Assembly: GCA_022539475.1 (NCBI GenBank)
Contig: VCMS01000156.1
Coordinates: 61,249 to 125,248, forward strand
Origin: Gracilaria domingensis
Taxonomy: Eukaryota > Rhodophyta > Florideophyceae > Gracilariales > Gracilariaceae
DNA length: 64,000 nt
Direction of reading: 5' to 3'
Shown here: positions 29,428 through 39,735 of the stretch, piece by piece
How positions within the stretch are numbered: the first letter of the stretch is position 1
How the letters are laid out: every line of letters begins with the position of its first letter
The notes under the pieces: model-generated
Told to the model about the DNA's origin: nothing
What the model saw: the letters and a program-made list of their open reading frames with translations, nothing else
Database searches by the model: none
Translations under genes and position numbers: made by a program

Positions 29428-29835
29428 GCGGCACAGCTGTCTCAGAGAGCCATCGAAGAGCTTTGAGAGGCATAGTTGTTTTCAGAAGCGCAAGTACTGC
29501 GGAACAGCGGCTGTGGGGAGCAGTATGAATTTCTGAACGCGACGTTGTTTGGGAGGTGGCGGTACGCAACTGCGAGCTTTCGGTCGTCGCCGGGAATGAG
29601 ACACGCACGTGCCGATCTTTCGGCCGCCGCCGGCAATGACAAACGCACGTGCTGTTTCTTGGCCGGCAATGCCGGCTGATTGCCAGTCTGTTGTGCGGCC
29701 GACGCTGCTCTTGCGTTCTGTGTCAGGCAGACGTCAGGCAGCACGAGAAGCAGCCTGACACGCTCCACATGACAAGGGGCTACTGGTGGTACTCGGAGCA
29801 TGGTCACGTACATTGTAGGGAGGTTAAGGTCAAGT
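29428..29835 (-). repeat. Right terminal inverted repeat of the MULE (408 bp)
   Basis: Reverse-complement partner of 24552-24958, ending next to the CACGTCGACA duplication. Confidence 0.92.
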
Positions 29836-30092
29836 CACGTCGACAGCTGCGCTTGATAAGGCCACACGGTGCACCGTACCACACGTGTTCCAGAAGGACT
29901 CCCAGGACACTTCACAGTTCCGTATCTCAATTCTCAACTGATCTGCTCGGGCCGGCTCTCGAGAGTCAAACGTGAGACAAAAAGTCTCCGTTCGAGTGTC
30001 GCCGGGCGACCTGCTCCAGTTGAAGCGGTCTGCACCGCAGGAGCAGAACAAGCTGCAGAAGGGCAGAGTGCTTTCTCCGTCCGCTCTACCTC

Positions 30093-30118
30093 GGGCCGGT
30101 CGACGAGTCGACCGGCCC
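30093..30118. repeat. Perfect 26-bp hairpin/palindrome
   Basis: GGGCCGGTCGAC and GTCGACCGGCCC separated by GA: a 12-bp perfect stem. It could be a transcription terminator-like hairpin or a protein-binding site; role unknown. Confidence 0.6.
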
Positions 30119-30177
30119 TTGTTTGCTTCGAGACAGCTCCCTCGCGCGCAGCGGAGTGCAGCGGCACTCTAATTGAG

Positions 30178-30200
30178 GAGCTCGCGAGCAGCGCGAGCTC
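30178..30200. repeat. Inverted repeat, 9-bp stem
   Basis: GAGCTCGCG-AGCAG-CGCGAGCTC, 60 bp downstream of the larger hairpin. Confidence 0.5.
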
Positions 30201-30786
30201 GGGAGCTCTGACCGGAAGCGGAAGGCGGCGAACAGTAAGCCCGCGGAAAAGCCTCTTACGCCAGTGATGCAAGCTGGGCACTGGCAGCAACGTACGTTCC
30301 GGAGCGGCGCGATGCGAGGTATCCAGCGGGGGGATATACCAGCTATACCCCGACCCCGGGCGACTTAAATTATACCGTGCCCGTATATGCTGAGGTAGTT
30401 CTCCTTCCGAGGTGGCAGAGGCACATCCAGATTATCTCGCGTGCCCAGAAGTGTTGAACGGTGTCCACTTGCCAGCACCGCACTAGACGGCAACGTCAAA
30501 TTGATTGCGTATCTGCCAGTTGTCAAGTCAGCCTCTTTGCCGACGCCAACTGTTGGAGAACATAATGCCATCACGTACGCTCTCTATGATGCTGTGCGAG
30601 AGATTCTCATATTTTTCATATACATGACAATACTTTCCCTTGTTAGACAATCTGAGATGAATTTTCATGTTCCACTTCGTATTAGGGGCCCCTAGTCACA
30701 GAATCGATTTTCATCGACTAGCAATACAAGGGCAACGTTGGACGCGGCAGTGGTGGCAGCCTTCCTCGATTTGCAGTTCAACAACC

Positions 30787-33700
30787 ATGGAAGACGACGG
30801 AGCACTGCGAGCAGCTGCTGCGATCGGCGAATTGCAGACGGTGGCGACTCTATTGGAGCGCGGCGTCGACGTGAATAGCACAAGCGAGGATGGCGATACC
30901 GCATTGCATTATGCCGCTCTAGGCGGACGGACCGCGGTCGTACAAGCTCTGCTTGTGCACAACGCAGACGCGAACAGCAGAAACGAAGATGGCGAAAGTG
31001 CATTGCACTTGGCTGCTCTCAAAGGACGCTTGGCGATTGTGGAAGCGCTGCTGGAAGGCGGCGCCGACATTCACTGCACCAACAGTTGGGGAAGCACCGC
31101 TTTGCACTCAGCAGCTAGAGTTGGACATGAAGCGGTGGTCGATTCGCTGCTGTCGCGCGGCGCCAATGTTCACGGCATCAACGACGGCAACAGAACGGCA
31201 TTACATTTTGCCGCGAAGGAAGGGCACGTCGCAGTGGTGCAAACGCTTCTGGCCCACGGTGCGAACATCAACTGCCGCGACGCATTGAAACAGACGCCGT
31301 TGCACAACGCTGTTCGTAACGGACGTTTGGATGTTGTCGAAGAGCTGCTGGCGCGCGGCGCCGACGTGAACTGTACGAAGTGGAACGACGAATCTGCCCT
31401 GCTCACAGCCGTGATCCATGGGCCCTTAAAGGTGGTGCAAACGCTTCTGGCCCACGGTGCGAACATCAACTGCCGCGACGCATGGAAACAGACGCCGTTG
31501 CACAACGCTGTTCGTAACGGACGTTTGGATGTCGTCGAAGAGCTGCTGGCGCGCGGTGTCGACGTGAACTGTACGAAGGAGAACGACGAATCTGCCCTGC
31601 TCACAGCCGTGATCTATGGGCACTTAAAGGTGGTGCAAACGCTTCTGGCCCACGGTGCGAACATCAACTGCCGCGACGCATGGAAACAGACGCCGTTGCA
31701 CAACGCTGTTCGTAACGGACGTTTGGATGTCGTCGAAGAGCTGCTGGCGCGCGGCGCCGACGTGAACTGTACGAAGGAGAACGACGAATCTGCCCTGCTC
31801 ACAGCCGTGGTCCATGGGCACTTAAAGGTGCTGCGGACGCTTCTGGCCCACGGTGCGAACATCAACTGCCGCGACGCATGGAAACAGACGCCGTTGCGCA
31901 TTGCCCTCCGGCAGGGAAACGTTTCGATGGTCGAGGTGCTGCTGAGGAGTGGCGCCGACATGAACCGCGACTACGATGACTGGCCTGTCTGGTGTGAAGT
32001 CGCTTCACGCGGGCACGTGCCGCTGTTACGAAGGCTTCTGGCGCACGTCGGAAAGAGTGCCACGAATAGCGAAATTGCGCACGTGGTGCATCTTGCAGCT
32101 AAGAAAGGACTCGGAGCCGTAGTGAAAGCACTGCTGGCACACGCCGACCAGAGCTCCATGATCACGGGCCTTGAGAACGACTTGCTTACTGCAGCAGCTA
32201 GGGGCCACGAAACCGTGGTGGGAGCGTTCCTGGATCACGGCGTTAATCTCAATTGCACTGACTGCTCGAGAGACACAGTCCTGCACACTGCCATCAAGGG
32301 GAAACACTTGGCGGTAGTGAAAGTGCTTTTGGCGCATGAAGCGGAAGTGAACTCTACCGACAGAGAAGGAAACACACCGCTGCACATCGCAATCTTGTCT
32401 GGACAGGAGGCGGTGGTGGAAGTGCTGTTGGCGGCTGGCGCGGACCTCAACCGCACCGACAGATCAGGAAATACGCCATTGCAATTGGCCAAAGCGATAG
32501 AATGCAACGGCTTGTTCTCTTGGAAAACATACGGGCGCATCGTCGAGGCGCTGCTTCCACGCCGCGCCGGGGTGATCCACAGCCAAAATGAGCGAAACCC
32601 TCCAATCTCCAAGGTACACAGAATGTGGCTCAAAGCCCAACAAACCACCATCGACCAGGAGGAGGTGATCGACGCGTTTACAACCGACATCCACGAAGTC
32701 TGGCGCCGCTCCTTCAAAGTCTGGCGTCGCTCCTTCGCAGATTACCAACCCGACCCGGACGTGCTCCACCCCTTCGAACTCTTCATGCTGGCGCACAACT
32801 TGCTGCTGCTCGCCTTGCGCCATCGCTTCATCCCTATCGACCAAAAGCGTTCCCTACATAAAGAGATCTTAGGCAATATGTACAAGAAAATGAACGAGAC
32901 AATGGGACGGATCTCGCTTTCCCACGAATGTGACTTGTGGTTCTCTCGTGTCCTGCAATATACCCCGCGAATCTTGTTTGGAAGCCGTTTTGGCAGAGAA
33001 ATCGCACATTTCCGGTCAACGGTAGGAGAAAGATTGGAGATACACAACGCGCTCCTCTCCTTGACCCGTAAAATCGGCCGCATCCAGCAGCCTGTCGATT
33101 TGGACGATAAATGGACTCGGGACGCTTCTGATAAGTTCCAGCAACAGTGCAAGGGGCAGCTGCAGAACGAAATGCTCCAGATGGCCGTTCGTCTGCGTGA
33201 GTTGCACTTATCCCTGAAAAAGCAGCAGCGAAACCGCATTATATCTGCTGTTCTGTCATTCTGTGTCGCCATGATTCCAGTTTTAGGGGATTCTCTCCCG
33301 GGAGCATCGTTCACCCCGTCTGATGTCGCCCCCGTATTCTGCTCTCATTGTGCCTCATGTCACACTGTCACTGGCGTGATGGAACTACTTGCGGTTGACA
33401 TCGGCGGTATTCAGGCCGCAAAAGTCCTCACTAGCACCTGGTTCCTAGCGATGCTCGATCCTGTTTCTCTCGAACGCGTGGAGCTTGTAATAGAGCAAAC
33501 GGAATTCAAAACCCTTGAGGAACTTCGGACGCAGTTAAACGGAACAATTGTGGGAGGGGAACAAGGGGAAGAACACCTGGTGCGCCAATTCTTCAACTCG
33601 CCGCCTTCTCCTGCAGGGGAAGCAGAAGAATATACCAAGAAGAGCTTAAGCGTCCATCAAGCAACCACTGAGCTACAAAACCTGCTGTTTTTCCACCAAC

Positions 33701-35661
33701 AATACAACGTGAATATCAGCCAAGTTAAGTCTGTCGTTGCGAACCACGCGGACTGGATGAAACGCGTTCAAGTCGATGGTCTCGTTTTGGCTTTCAACGA
33801 ACTAAAGAGCGGGCACGACAGAATTAAGGAGCCCAGCATTCCTGGAAGAGGAAACTGCGAAATCAAGCCCCTCGACAACAACATCGAACGGCTTCATTCG
33901 AATCTGGATAGAAAATTGGCGGCATCTCTGGACTTTGATGTGCGGAAAAAGATTTCGAAGCTTCCCTTCCTCGATCAAGCCCAATCTTCACGCTTTCGAA
34001 AATGGCTTCAAAACCGGCTCTTTAGTTCTGAAAAAGGAGACAAACATTTGCCTAATGCTGACATTATCGACACAACTGCTTCGTACTGTGAGTCTAACGT
34101 TGAAAATCTTGCTGCAATCATGGTTTATTGGGCTGAGGAAACGTGTGTTAATGCTTTGACTATGGAAGACAAGGAGTTTCGCGTACTTTTGTTGTATTCT
34201 GCAGCATCGATCTATCGCAGAATTCATGAGGATGCAAGAAACTTCGCACTATCGGCTTTGGCTGATCTGCTCTCCGGAGACCCGGAGCTGATTCATCAAC
34301 AGGCAACTATTTTCGAGGATGAAGAACTCGCTTGGCAAGTGAGTAAAGCTCATCCTTTGATTTCGCGGTTTCGCGAGGACCAATTCGGATTCTTTCTGTT
34401 TATGGAAGTTTTGGCTTTGGGGAACGATGTGCTGCTTGATGAAGAAGATTTCACGCTGCTTTCGAATCTTGTGGGAGCGTCTAAGTTTTCTTTTCATGAC
34501 TGTCGCAAGCAATTCGAGGACCACGGCATATGTATGCAACTTACCGCCGATGTCGAAATCCCGGAAGGACAACAAAATGTACCTATTTTGACGTTTGGCG
34601 ATGAGAAGATTTCGTTTCTCGTTGACATTTCACGTCTTTCCTCTCTTGGACTCTCTGCGTTTGCACTGCTTTTGACACCAAGTACTCCTAACAAGCTCGT
34701 GTTCAAGGAAGTCGCAATTAGGGTGAACTCATTCAATAATTGTTTGATTCATGAAATTAGCGGGAAGGACCTTTTGGATATGACTCCGGATAAACCCGAG
34801 AGACCTGATCTTGAAGTGTTTGTCCCACTTCCATGGTTGTACCAATTTAACTTATTTCCGAAGTTCATAGATGAACATGGGTCTTTTGGAAGCGTTGGCG
34901 CCCTGTTGGGAAATCTGGACGATCACCCCGTACATTATCCGCATGAGTCAACCGGAAAGAAGCAGCATTTTCCCGCGCTTTCGAAAGGGAGAAAGGAAGC
35001 AAAGAAAAGAGAAAGACTTTATCTGGACAAGGAGTACAGACTCGTGTTTAACAAAACGCCAGCTCACCGGTATCAACTCACAGGCTTCTCCGCTGCTGTA
35101 AAGGCAGTCTTTGCCGAAATAGCCATCAAAGCGGAACGCAGTACTGCCGAATGCGGAGAGGGTCATATATATCCGTTCATTAGCTTTCAGCATTTCATCA
35201 CCTACCCTTTCTGTAATAGCTTGGGAGTAAATGGATTCATGAAGAGAATTAAATGGCTGGAAAAAGCTTTGAAGAGCGAAAACGTGTTTCCCGAAGGTAC
35301 CAATCAAAGTCTGTTGAAGAACGTTGTCGATCCAATAGTATCGTGCAACGAAACCACCAACGTATTTGTCAAGCCGGACTGTCGGTTGAAGTGGATGTCT
35401 CTGAGGAATCGGGGTCTACCTTTTAAAGTTCTGCACCTCATTGAAAGAAAGAAAGATAACGGCGGAGACATCGGCTATGTATTCTTCAAGGATTTGCCAT
35501 CAGATGAGAATGAACTACCTAATGTGTCCGTGTTGCCCTGTAAGCGTCTTCATGAAGATACGAGTGATGGCTTATGCTTCACCGGGGAGTGCAGAGAAGC
35601 AGATCAGCGTGAATTACCTCAGTTGCAGAACGCAGAAGAGGTGTGCAGCAACTTGCTTTAG
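30787..35661 (+). CDS. Ankyrin-repeat protein with long unknown C-terminal region, about 1,624 aa
   Basis: The start chosen is 30787 (ACAACCATGGAAGACG, good context); an in-frame ATG at 30667 adds 40 unremarkable residues. Residues about 5-610 form some 18 ankyrin repeats (for example TALHYAALGGRTAVVQALL, PLHIAILSGQEAVVEVLL), a protein-binding solenoid. Repeats 5 to 12 come from a 198-bp unit (two ankyrin repeats) repeated in tandem with almost no divergence. The remaining ~1,000 residues are not recognised. They include a hydrophobic stretch (RIISAVLSFCVAMIPVLG) and a Cys-rich spot (FCSHCASCH), and otherwise look like large helical domains. No kinase, NACHT or DEATH motif was seen. No frame break over 4.9 kb, so probably expressed. 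Confidence 0.8.
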   Translation: MEDDGALRAAAAIGELQTVATLLERGVDVNSTSEDGDTALHYAALGGRTAVVQALLVHNADANSRNEDGESALHLAALKGRLAIVEALLEGGADIHCTNSWGSTALHSAARVGHEAVVDSLLSRGANVHGINDGNRTALHFAAKEGHVAVVQTLLAHGANINCRDALKQTPLHNAVRNGRLDVVEELLARGADVNCTKWNDESALLTAVIHGPLKVVQTLLAHGANINCRDAWKQTPLHNAVRNGRLDVVEELLARGVDVNCTKENDESALLTAVIYGHLKVVQTLLAHGANINCRDAWKQTPLHNAVRNGRLDVVEELLARGADVNCTKENDESALLTAVVHGHLKVLRTLLAHGANINCRDAWKQTPLRIALRQGNVSMVEVLLRSGADMNRDYDDWPVWCEVASRGHVPLLRRLLAHVGKSATNSEIAHVVHLAAKKGLGAVVKALLAHADQSSMITGLENDLLTAAARGHETVVGAFLDHGVNLNCTDCSRDTVLHTAIKGKHLAVVKVLLAHEAEVNSTDREGNTPLHIAILSGQEAVVEVLLAAGADLNRTDRSGNTPLQLAKAIECNGLFSWKTYGRIVEALLPRRAGVIHSQNERNPPISKVHRMWLKAQQTTIDQEEVIDAFTTDIHEVWRRSFKVWRRSFADYQPDPDVLHPFELFMLAHNLLLLALRHRFIPIDQKRSLHKEILGNMYKKMNETMGRISLSHECDLWFSRVLQYTPRILFGSRFGREIAHFRSTVGERLEIHNALLSLTRKIGRIQQPVDLDDKWTRDASDKFQQQCKGQLQNEMLQMAVRLRELHLSLKKQQRNRIISAVLSFCVAMIPVLGDSLPGASFTPSDVAPVFCSHCASCHTVTGVMELLAVDIGGIQAAKVLTSTWFLAMLDPVSLERVELVIEQTEFKTLEELRTQLNGTIVGGEQGEEHLVRQFFNSPPSPAGEAEEYTKKSLSVHQATTELQNLLFFHQQYNVNISQVKSVVANHADWMKRVQVDGLVLAFNELKSGHDRIKEPSIPGRGNCEIKPLDNNIERLHSNLDRKLAASLDFDVRKKISKLPFLDQAQSSRFRKWLQNRLFSSEKGDKHLPNADIIDTTASYCESNVENLAAIMVYWAEETCVNALTMEDKEFRVLLLYSAASIYRRIHEDARNFALSALADLLSGDPELIHQQATIFEDEELAWQVSKAHPLISRFREDQFGFFLFMEVLALGNDVLLDEEDFTLLSNLVGASKFSFHDCRKQFEDHGICMQLTADVEIPEGQQNVPILTFGDEKISFLVDISRLSSLGLSAFALLLTPSTPNKLVFKEVAIRVNSFNNCLIHEISGKDLLDMTPDKPERPDLEVFVPLPWLYQFNLFPKFIDEHGSFGSVGALLGNLDDHPVHYPHESTGKKQHFPALSKGRKEAKKRERLYLDKEYRLVFNKTPAHRYQLTGFSAAVKAVFAEIAIKAERSTAECGEGHIYPFISFQHFITYPFCNSLGVNGFMKRIKWLEKALKSENVFPEGTNQSLLKNVVDPIVSCNETTNVFVKPDCRLKWMSLRNRGLPFKVLHLIERKKDNGGDIGYVFFKDLPSDENELPNVSVLPCKRLHEDTSDGLCFTGECREADQRELPQLQNAEEVCSNLL
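31241..31895 (+). repeat. 198-bp tandem repeat inside the ankyrin gene
   Basis: Units start at 31241, 31439, 31637 and 31835 (last one partial). The first three are nearly base-identical, including CACGGTGCGAACATCAACTG and GGACGTTTGGATGT blocks. Each unit encodes 66 residues, two ankyrin repeats, so copy-number change keeps the frame. Confidence 0.9.
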
Positions 35662-35881
35662 CCATTGTCGTATACATGCACCGCCTGAATGCAGATTATG
35701 GACTAACTGCCACTTGAATGGAACAGACTCGCCTTTGAAGCAATGGTTTTAAGCAGAATCGTATGTAAGACAATGCGCATGATGAGAACTGTTATATGTC
35801 ATTTCAGGACGCAAGATTTATTATTGATAGAGCCCCTGCATTGAGTGTAGGCTCAGTGGGGAGATGCCGGTTTGTGCAGGT

Positions 35882-36677
35882 TTACGGCAACTCAGGAAAA
35901 TATGTACAGACGAGTAGTTGCGGTTGCAGGGCTTGAGGAGGAAAAATCCTCATCCAAGTAAAACTGCAATTGTCTATCCTGATTCTTGTCAAGCAGTCTC
36001 TCAACCGGGAAACCGCAAATGATTTCGCGCACAGTTTCGCCAGGAGCCGTCGCAACATTCGACGCCCAGCCCCTCGCGGGGACGGTTCGGCGATTGTCAG
36101 CCTGCGTGATCGTCTTCGGCGAGCAGCGCCCGCAGCTCGCACGGCATCGCGCGGGGGGGAGATGCGGGAGATGCGGGAGATGCGGGAGATGGAGGCGGTT
36201 GCCGGGGGGGGGGGGGGGGACGTGGCCACGTGCCGCGCGTGGCGAGCGAGCAGCTCGTTCACGCGCGGCACGCGCGGCGGGCACTTTTGCTGCCGGCGCC
36301 ATATTGGCACGTGCCGCGAGCGCCACGTGGTACACTGGAACACCTTGTTCGCACCGCCTTGAGGAACATAATAATATTATTATGTTATCTGTCCACATGT
36401 CGCGGCCTTGCCACCAGTTCCGTTTTTTTGTAAGCAAACGGCCATTTACAGTAATGCGTCGACCGCCAGAAAGCGCGTCCTCGTCAACTTCATCTTTCAC
36501 CATGTGGCGAACTACGCGAGTGTTCCGCAGGAACGATGTGACGTTCGTTGAGCTTGACTTACTGAGAGCGCTGAGAGACGTGGTTCGGGCACTACTACGC
36601 CCGCTCACGGCGGTGGAGCCACTGGTTGCTCCGTCTGTACTCAAGACAGTGGTGCGACCCAACACTGCGACCCACAA
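35882..36677 (-). CDS. Doubtful hypothetical protein, 261 aa
   Basis: Not recognised. An open frame from 36677 (MWVAVLGRTTV) with Ser/Thr-rich N-terminus, a segment VKDEVDEDALSGGRRITVNG, an Ala/Arg/Pro low-complexity middle produced by simple repeats (a C16 run on this strand at 36219-36204 and four CATCTCCCG-type units at about 36158-36193), and a more protein-like C-terminus (ETVREIICGFPVERLLDKNQ, QLQFYLDEDFSS). The simple repeats and a perfect AT palindrome inside the frame argue against it being wholly coding. It may be two exons joined by chance or a decayed gene. Confidence 0.25.
36365..36386. repeat. Perfect 22-bp AT palindrome
   Basis: AACATAATAATATTATTATGTT pairs with itself completely. 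No role assigned. Confidence 0.6.
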
Positions 36678-36728
36678 TCAATCTGCCAGCACGCCGAGAC
36701 TTGTTCTCGCGTGAGGCGCGGCGGCCTG

Positions 36729-37121
36729 TTACACGGCCATCGCGGTGATGAACGCGGTCGCAGGCCGCGCAACGCGCATCCTCGCAACGCGCGAGAGGTC
36801 GCCGCCCATCGTCACCACGGCACATTCGCGACGCGCCGCGCCGCGTGCCACGCCCTCGCCGGCGCGCTCCGCCCCTGCCACACCCGCAGAGCGCCCTCCA
36901 AAATCACCCGGCGTGGCCATACTAGGTGCACGCCACGCGCCTGCTGTCTCCGCTGAACACCACCATGCCCGGTCTCCCATCGCCGCCCAGCCGTCATCTC
37001 TCCGCTCCGCACGTTCCACAGCCTCCCCACTTGCAGCGTTTCTCACTTGCTGTTGCAATGCTGCGTACCCCGACCCAGACACCACTCGCCTCTCATCATC
37101 GCTGATCGCAACGCACTGCAT
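36729..37121 (-). pseudogene. Possible WD40-repeat remnant
   Basis: In the minus frame from 37121 the protein starts QCVAISDDERRVVSGSG, close to the first strands of a WD40 blade. A different frame then gives RLWNVRSGE, the usual blade end, and a third frame gives VVVFSGDSRRVAC, the start of another blade. The repeating pattern spread across three frames suggests a decayed WD40 (beta-propeller) gene. Single-frame evidence is weak and the GC-rich sequence allows open frames on both strands. Confidence 0.3.
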
Positions 37122-38860
37122 CTGGCGCCTTCAGCATCTCTCGAACACATCTAGCACTTTAGTTGGAATAACTTGAATTCGTATCAATCTCAACAACCTT
37201 GTTGGGATTATCTATAATCTTTGACGTCACATCTGTGCATTGAAGCTAGGGTTCTGCTTCTTAAAGTTTGTACTACAACCACTACTTACAGCCTCTCCGA
37301 GGCACTTCTTACGGAGTACGAACGGAGAGAAATCTCAATGATCTTCTCTATTTAAACTTCCTTGTCAAAGAATTTAGTGCTTTACGTATTTAACATAAAG
37401 TCTATCGATTTTGAGAGTATCATGTTTGTGGGTCGGAATGCGTACCAGAGTACATCGACGCACAAGGGGAACTTTTAATGAAAACCCCACGTGACAAAAC
37501 CCACAAAGAGATCCTCCTTCTTGTTAAAGGTCGCATATGTGTGTCGCGTAGAAATTTGTGTCCTTTGAGTGCGTTGGGCCAGCGTCCTTATCAGTGGTAG
37601 CTTACCACTGCTAACTTACCAATTTTCACAACTTCTCATGATTGGCCTAGCTGAAGTGCAGATCGCTGATCTAACTATTCTTTTGTAACGGGCCGAGCTC
37701 ATCTCATGATGACCCTGTGTGAGCTGTGCTTTTAGGAGGTGGCCATTGTTGCAATCCCTAAGCAGTTTCTTCTGATAATGACTTATGCACTGCGAGTTCA
37801 TTCTCCTGGAGCACTATGGATGCATAAGCACGAAGGGGTGACTATCCAAATAGCGAATGCTCGCTGTGGTCTCCTACACAAAAGAAAGAACGGATGGTGA
37901 TTCCCCATAGAGGATGTCGACGACCGAAACCGTGACTTGGAGCCTCCCCACGAAGAATGTTCTTGTAGGACTACATGTAGAACTCTGTATGCTGAATCGA
38001 GCATTCATTCCGATAACAAGGCAATCCTTTATGAGCTGCGGGCTTATTCGAGATGAGCCCCTCAGCCAGGTTATACGACCTCACGAATTGTGAGGCCCAA
38101 AATCGTCGCGCTCAACCCAACAAACGCTCACCCCGAAGCTTCGGAATCTGCTCACGGCTTGAAAGCGACTCTAGCGCCTTACTCTTCACTCTCGATATCC
38201 TTTTAGATGATATTACATGGAGATTGACTTGAAGGTCACGGTAGATTGTCTGAGTACCAAATCTGGTCCTCGTTTAGCACCTTCTCCCTTCTAGAAAGAT
38301 GATGTGTTTGGCGGACAATCGGTGTCCATTTGATTAATGGGATCAAGGTTTGGTCGTGATACGAGCTTTTCGAATCGTGCGAAATCTTGAGCTCAAGCAT
38401 ACTCATGAAACGAAATGTAAGGATAAATCGTGTTGATTACCCTTACTCTTGGACAGTAAGAACCGTTCAAGTACTATATCATTTTGTTTTTGTAAAACCC
38501 CAACGCCTTAAATTTCGGCAACGATGCATTTTACCGAGAAGTTTTGTATTTGAGCTGAAGGAACACTAAATCAGAATGGAAAAGAAAGCGAGCCTTGTCT
38601 CTAGAAGATATTGGCGATGAAGGCGAAGAAGCGTAGAAGACGAGGACTTGCCAGATTGCTCATCATGCTTATCATCATATCATTTAATGGTACAAACGCA
38701 TTGTATAGAGGAGATTCACACGCAAAGCTTTGAAGAAAATGTGGGGGCTTACAATTTGGAAGTGTTCTCAACACAGCCGAATCGATTCGGCACGAATCAT
38801 ACCTTTCAATCGGCTCCCAAGTAGCAAGAGAAAGCACATATAAACTAGACTATGCGCCGA
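37122..38860. other. Intergenic, no gene recognised
   Basis: About 1.7 kb of AT-richer sequence with only short frames on both strands. No repeat or element end recognised. Confidence 0.45.
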
Positions 38861-39172
38861 TCAACAGCAGCACATTTTTTGGGTTGACGGGCAGTTTTTC
38901 TGCATCACACTGCAAGGACTGCCATATTCCTCACATTCCCCTTCTGCGTGTAAAAGGGAAGTGCACTGGCAAGGGCACGGCTGGCTTGAGCCACCAGTAC
39001 CGGACACAGCGGAACCTCCAGGTCGAGGTCCAATATCACGATTATCCAGGTCCATTATTTGATGAACAACTTCATGTGTTCCGAAAATGATCTCAGACTC
39101 GATTGGAGACGAATCTGCGAGGCAGTCGAAAATAATGGCGAAAAGAAAAGCAACAAAGAAGCACTTGAACAT
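38861..39172 (-). CDS. Small secreted Cys-rich protein, 103 aa
   Basis: Signal peptide MFKCFFVAFLFAIIFDCLAD with likely cleavage near residue 20, an acidic spacer, a Gly/Ser linker, then a compact C-terminal Cys module (PCPCQCTSLL, GECEEYGSPC, CPSTQKMCCC) with ten Cys in about 40 residues and a CCC ending. This looks like a disulfide-knotted extracellular peptide; family unknown. TATA box at 39282-39289, 110 bp upstream, supports the start and strand. It is followed upstream by another secreted Cys-rich gene on the same strand (39736-41010). Confidence 0.6.
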   Translation of the reverse strand: MFKCFFVAFLFAIIFDCLADSSPIESEIIFGTHEVVHQIMDLDNRDIGPRPGGSAVSGTGGSSQPCPCQCTSLLHAEGECEEYGSPCSVMQKNCPSTQKMCCC

Positions 39173-39281
39173 GATGGTGGATGTAAACGAAATCAGAGCG
39201 GATATCGGTGATGAAGTTTCGACTTGTAGATGAAGTGCTGATGTTGACAGTAGATGATGAATTGGGTCGCACGGCTCCGTT

Positions 39282-39289
39282 TTATATCG
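39282..39289 (-). promoter_or_regulatory. TATA box of the small secreted protein gene
   Basis: The minus strand reads CGATATAAAACGG, 110 bp before the ATG at 39172. Confidence 0.5.
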
Positions 39290-39735
39290 AATTCAGTATC
39301 AACGATCTTGGTTTCCGCCTGTGCTCGTCTGAGTCATTTCCCCGAGTGTCGGAGCATTCAGGGAGCGCGAAGGGTCGTTCTATGAGGGCATCGAGCACGT
39401 CATCGAATTCATTGCTGCCCTACACATCCCTGGAAGCTTCTCTTGCGATAGAAGTTATATCCGAAATACGGAATAGGAGAACTTTATTGTAGTACCCGTT
39501 GTTGTGTACATTGTGTGATCTTCATTAAATCTCTTGCTGAATGCTCGCGGACGGAATTTGCATTCTGGGTTTGCCTTCTTTGTAGAATTTGAGCTGTTTT
39601 CTAAAGGACATGCATCTACGACGTACGTGTACTGCGTGGGACGGGCGCTCGGGGCGGCGGCGGTTTGACACTTGTGTAAGCTATTGTGGCGTGGTTGCAT
39701 GCGCTCGCAGAATTTGACTCAAAATGCTTTCTTGC

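Larger units (their letters stand above)
24552..29835. mobile_element. Complete Mutator-like element (MULE)
   Basis: Long terminal inverted repeats (24552-24958 and 29428-29835) flank an intact MULE transposase gene. A 10-bp target duplication CACGTCGACA lies at 24542-24551 and 29836-29845. Length 5,284 bp. The target site is only 25 bp beyond the right TAA duplication of the Harbinger element. All parts needed for autonomous movement by a one-gene MULE appear present. Confidence 0.93.
29846..30786. other. Intergenic region upstream of the ankyrin gene
   Basis: GC-rich to about 30360 with two strong hairpins listed separately, then mixed sequence leading to the ankyrin gene. No gene supported. 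Confidence 0.4.

Noticed and set aside
36745-37176. 143-codon plus-strand frame in GC-rich DNA
   Set aside because: No motif; the opposite strand shows WD40-like blocks, so this is more likely a shadow of decayed coding sequence.
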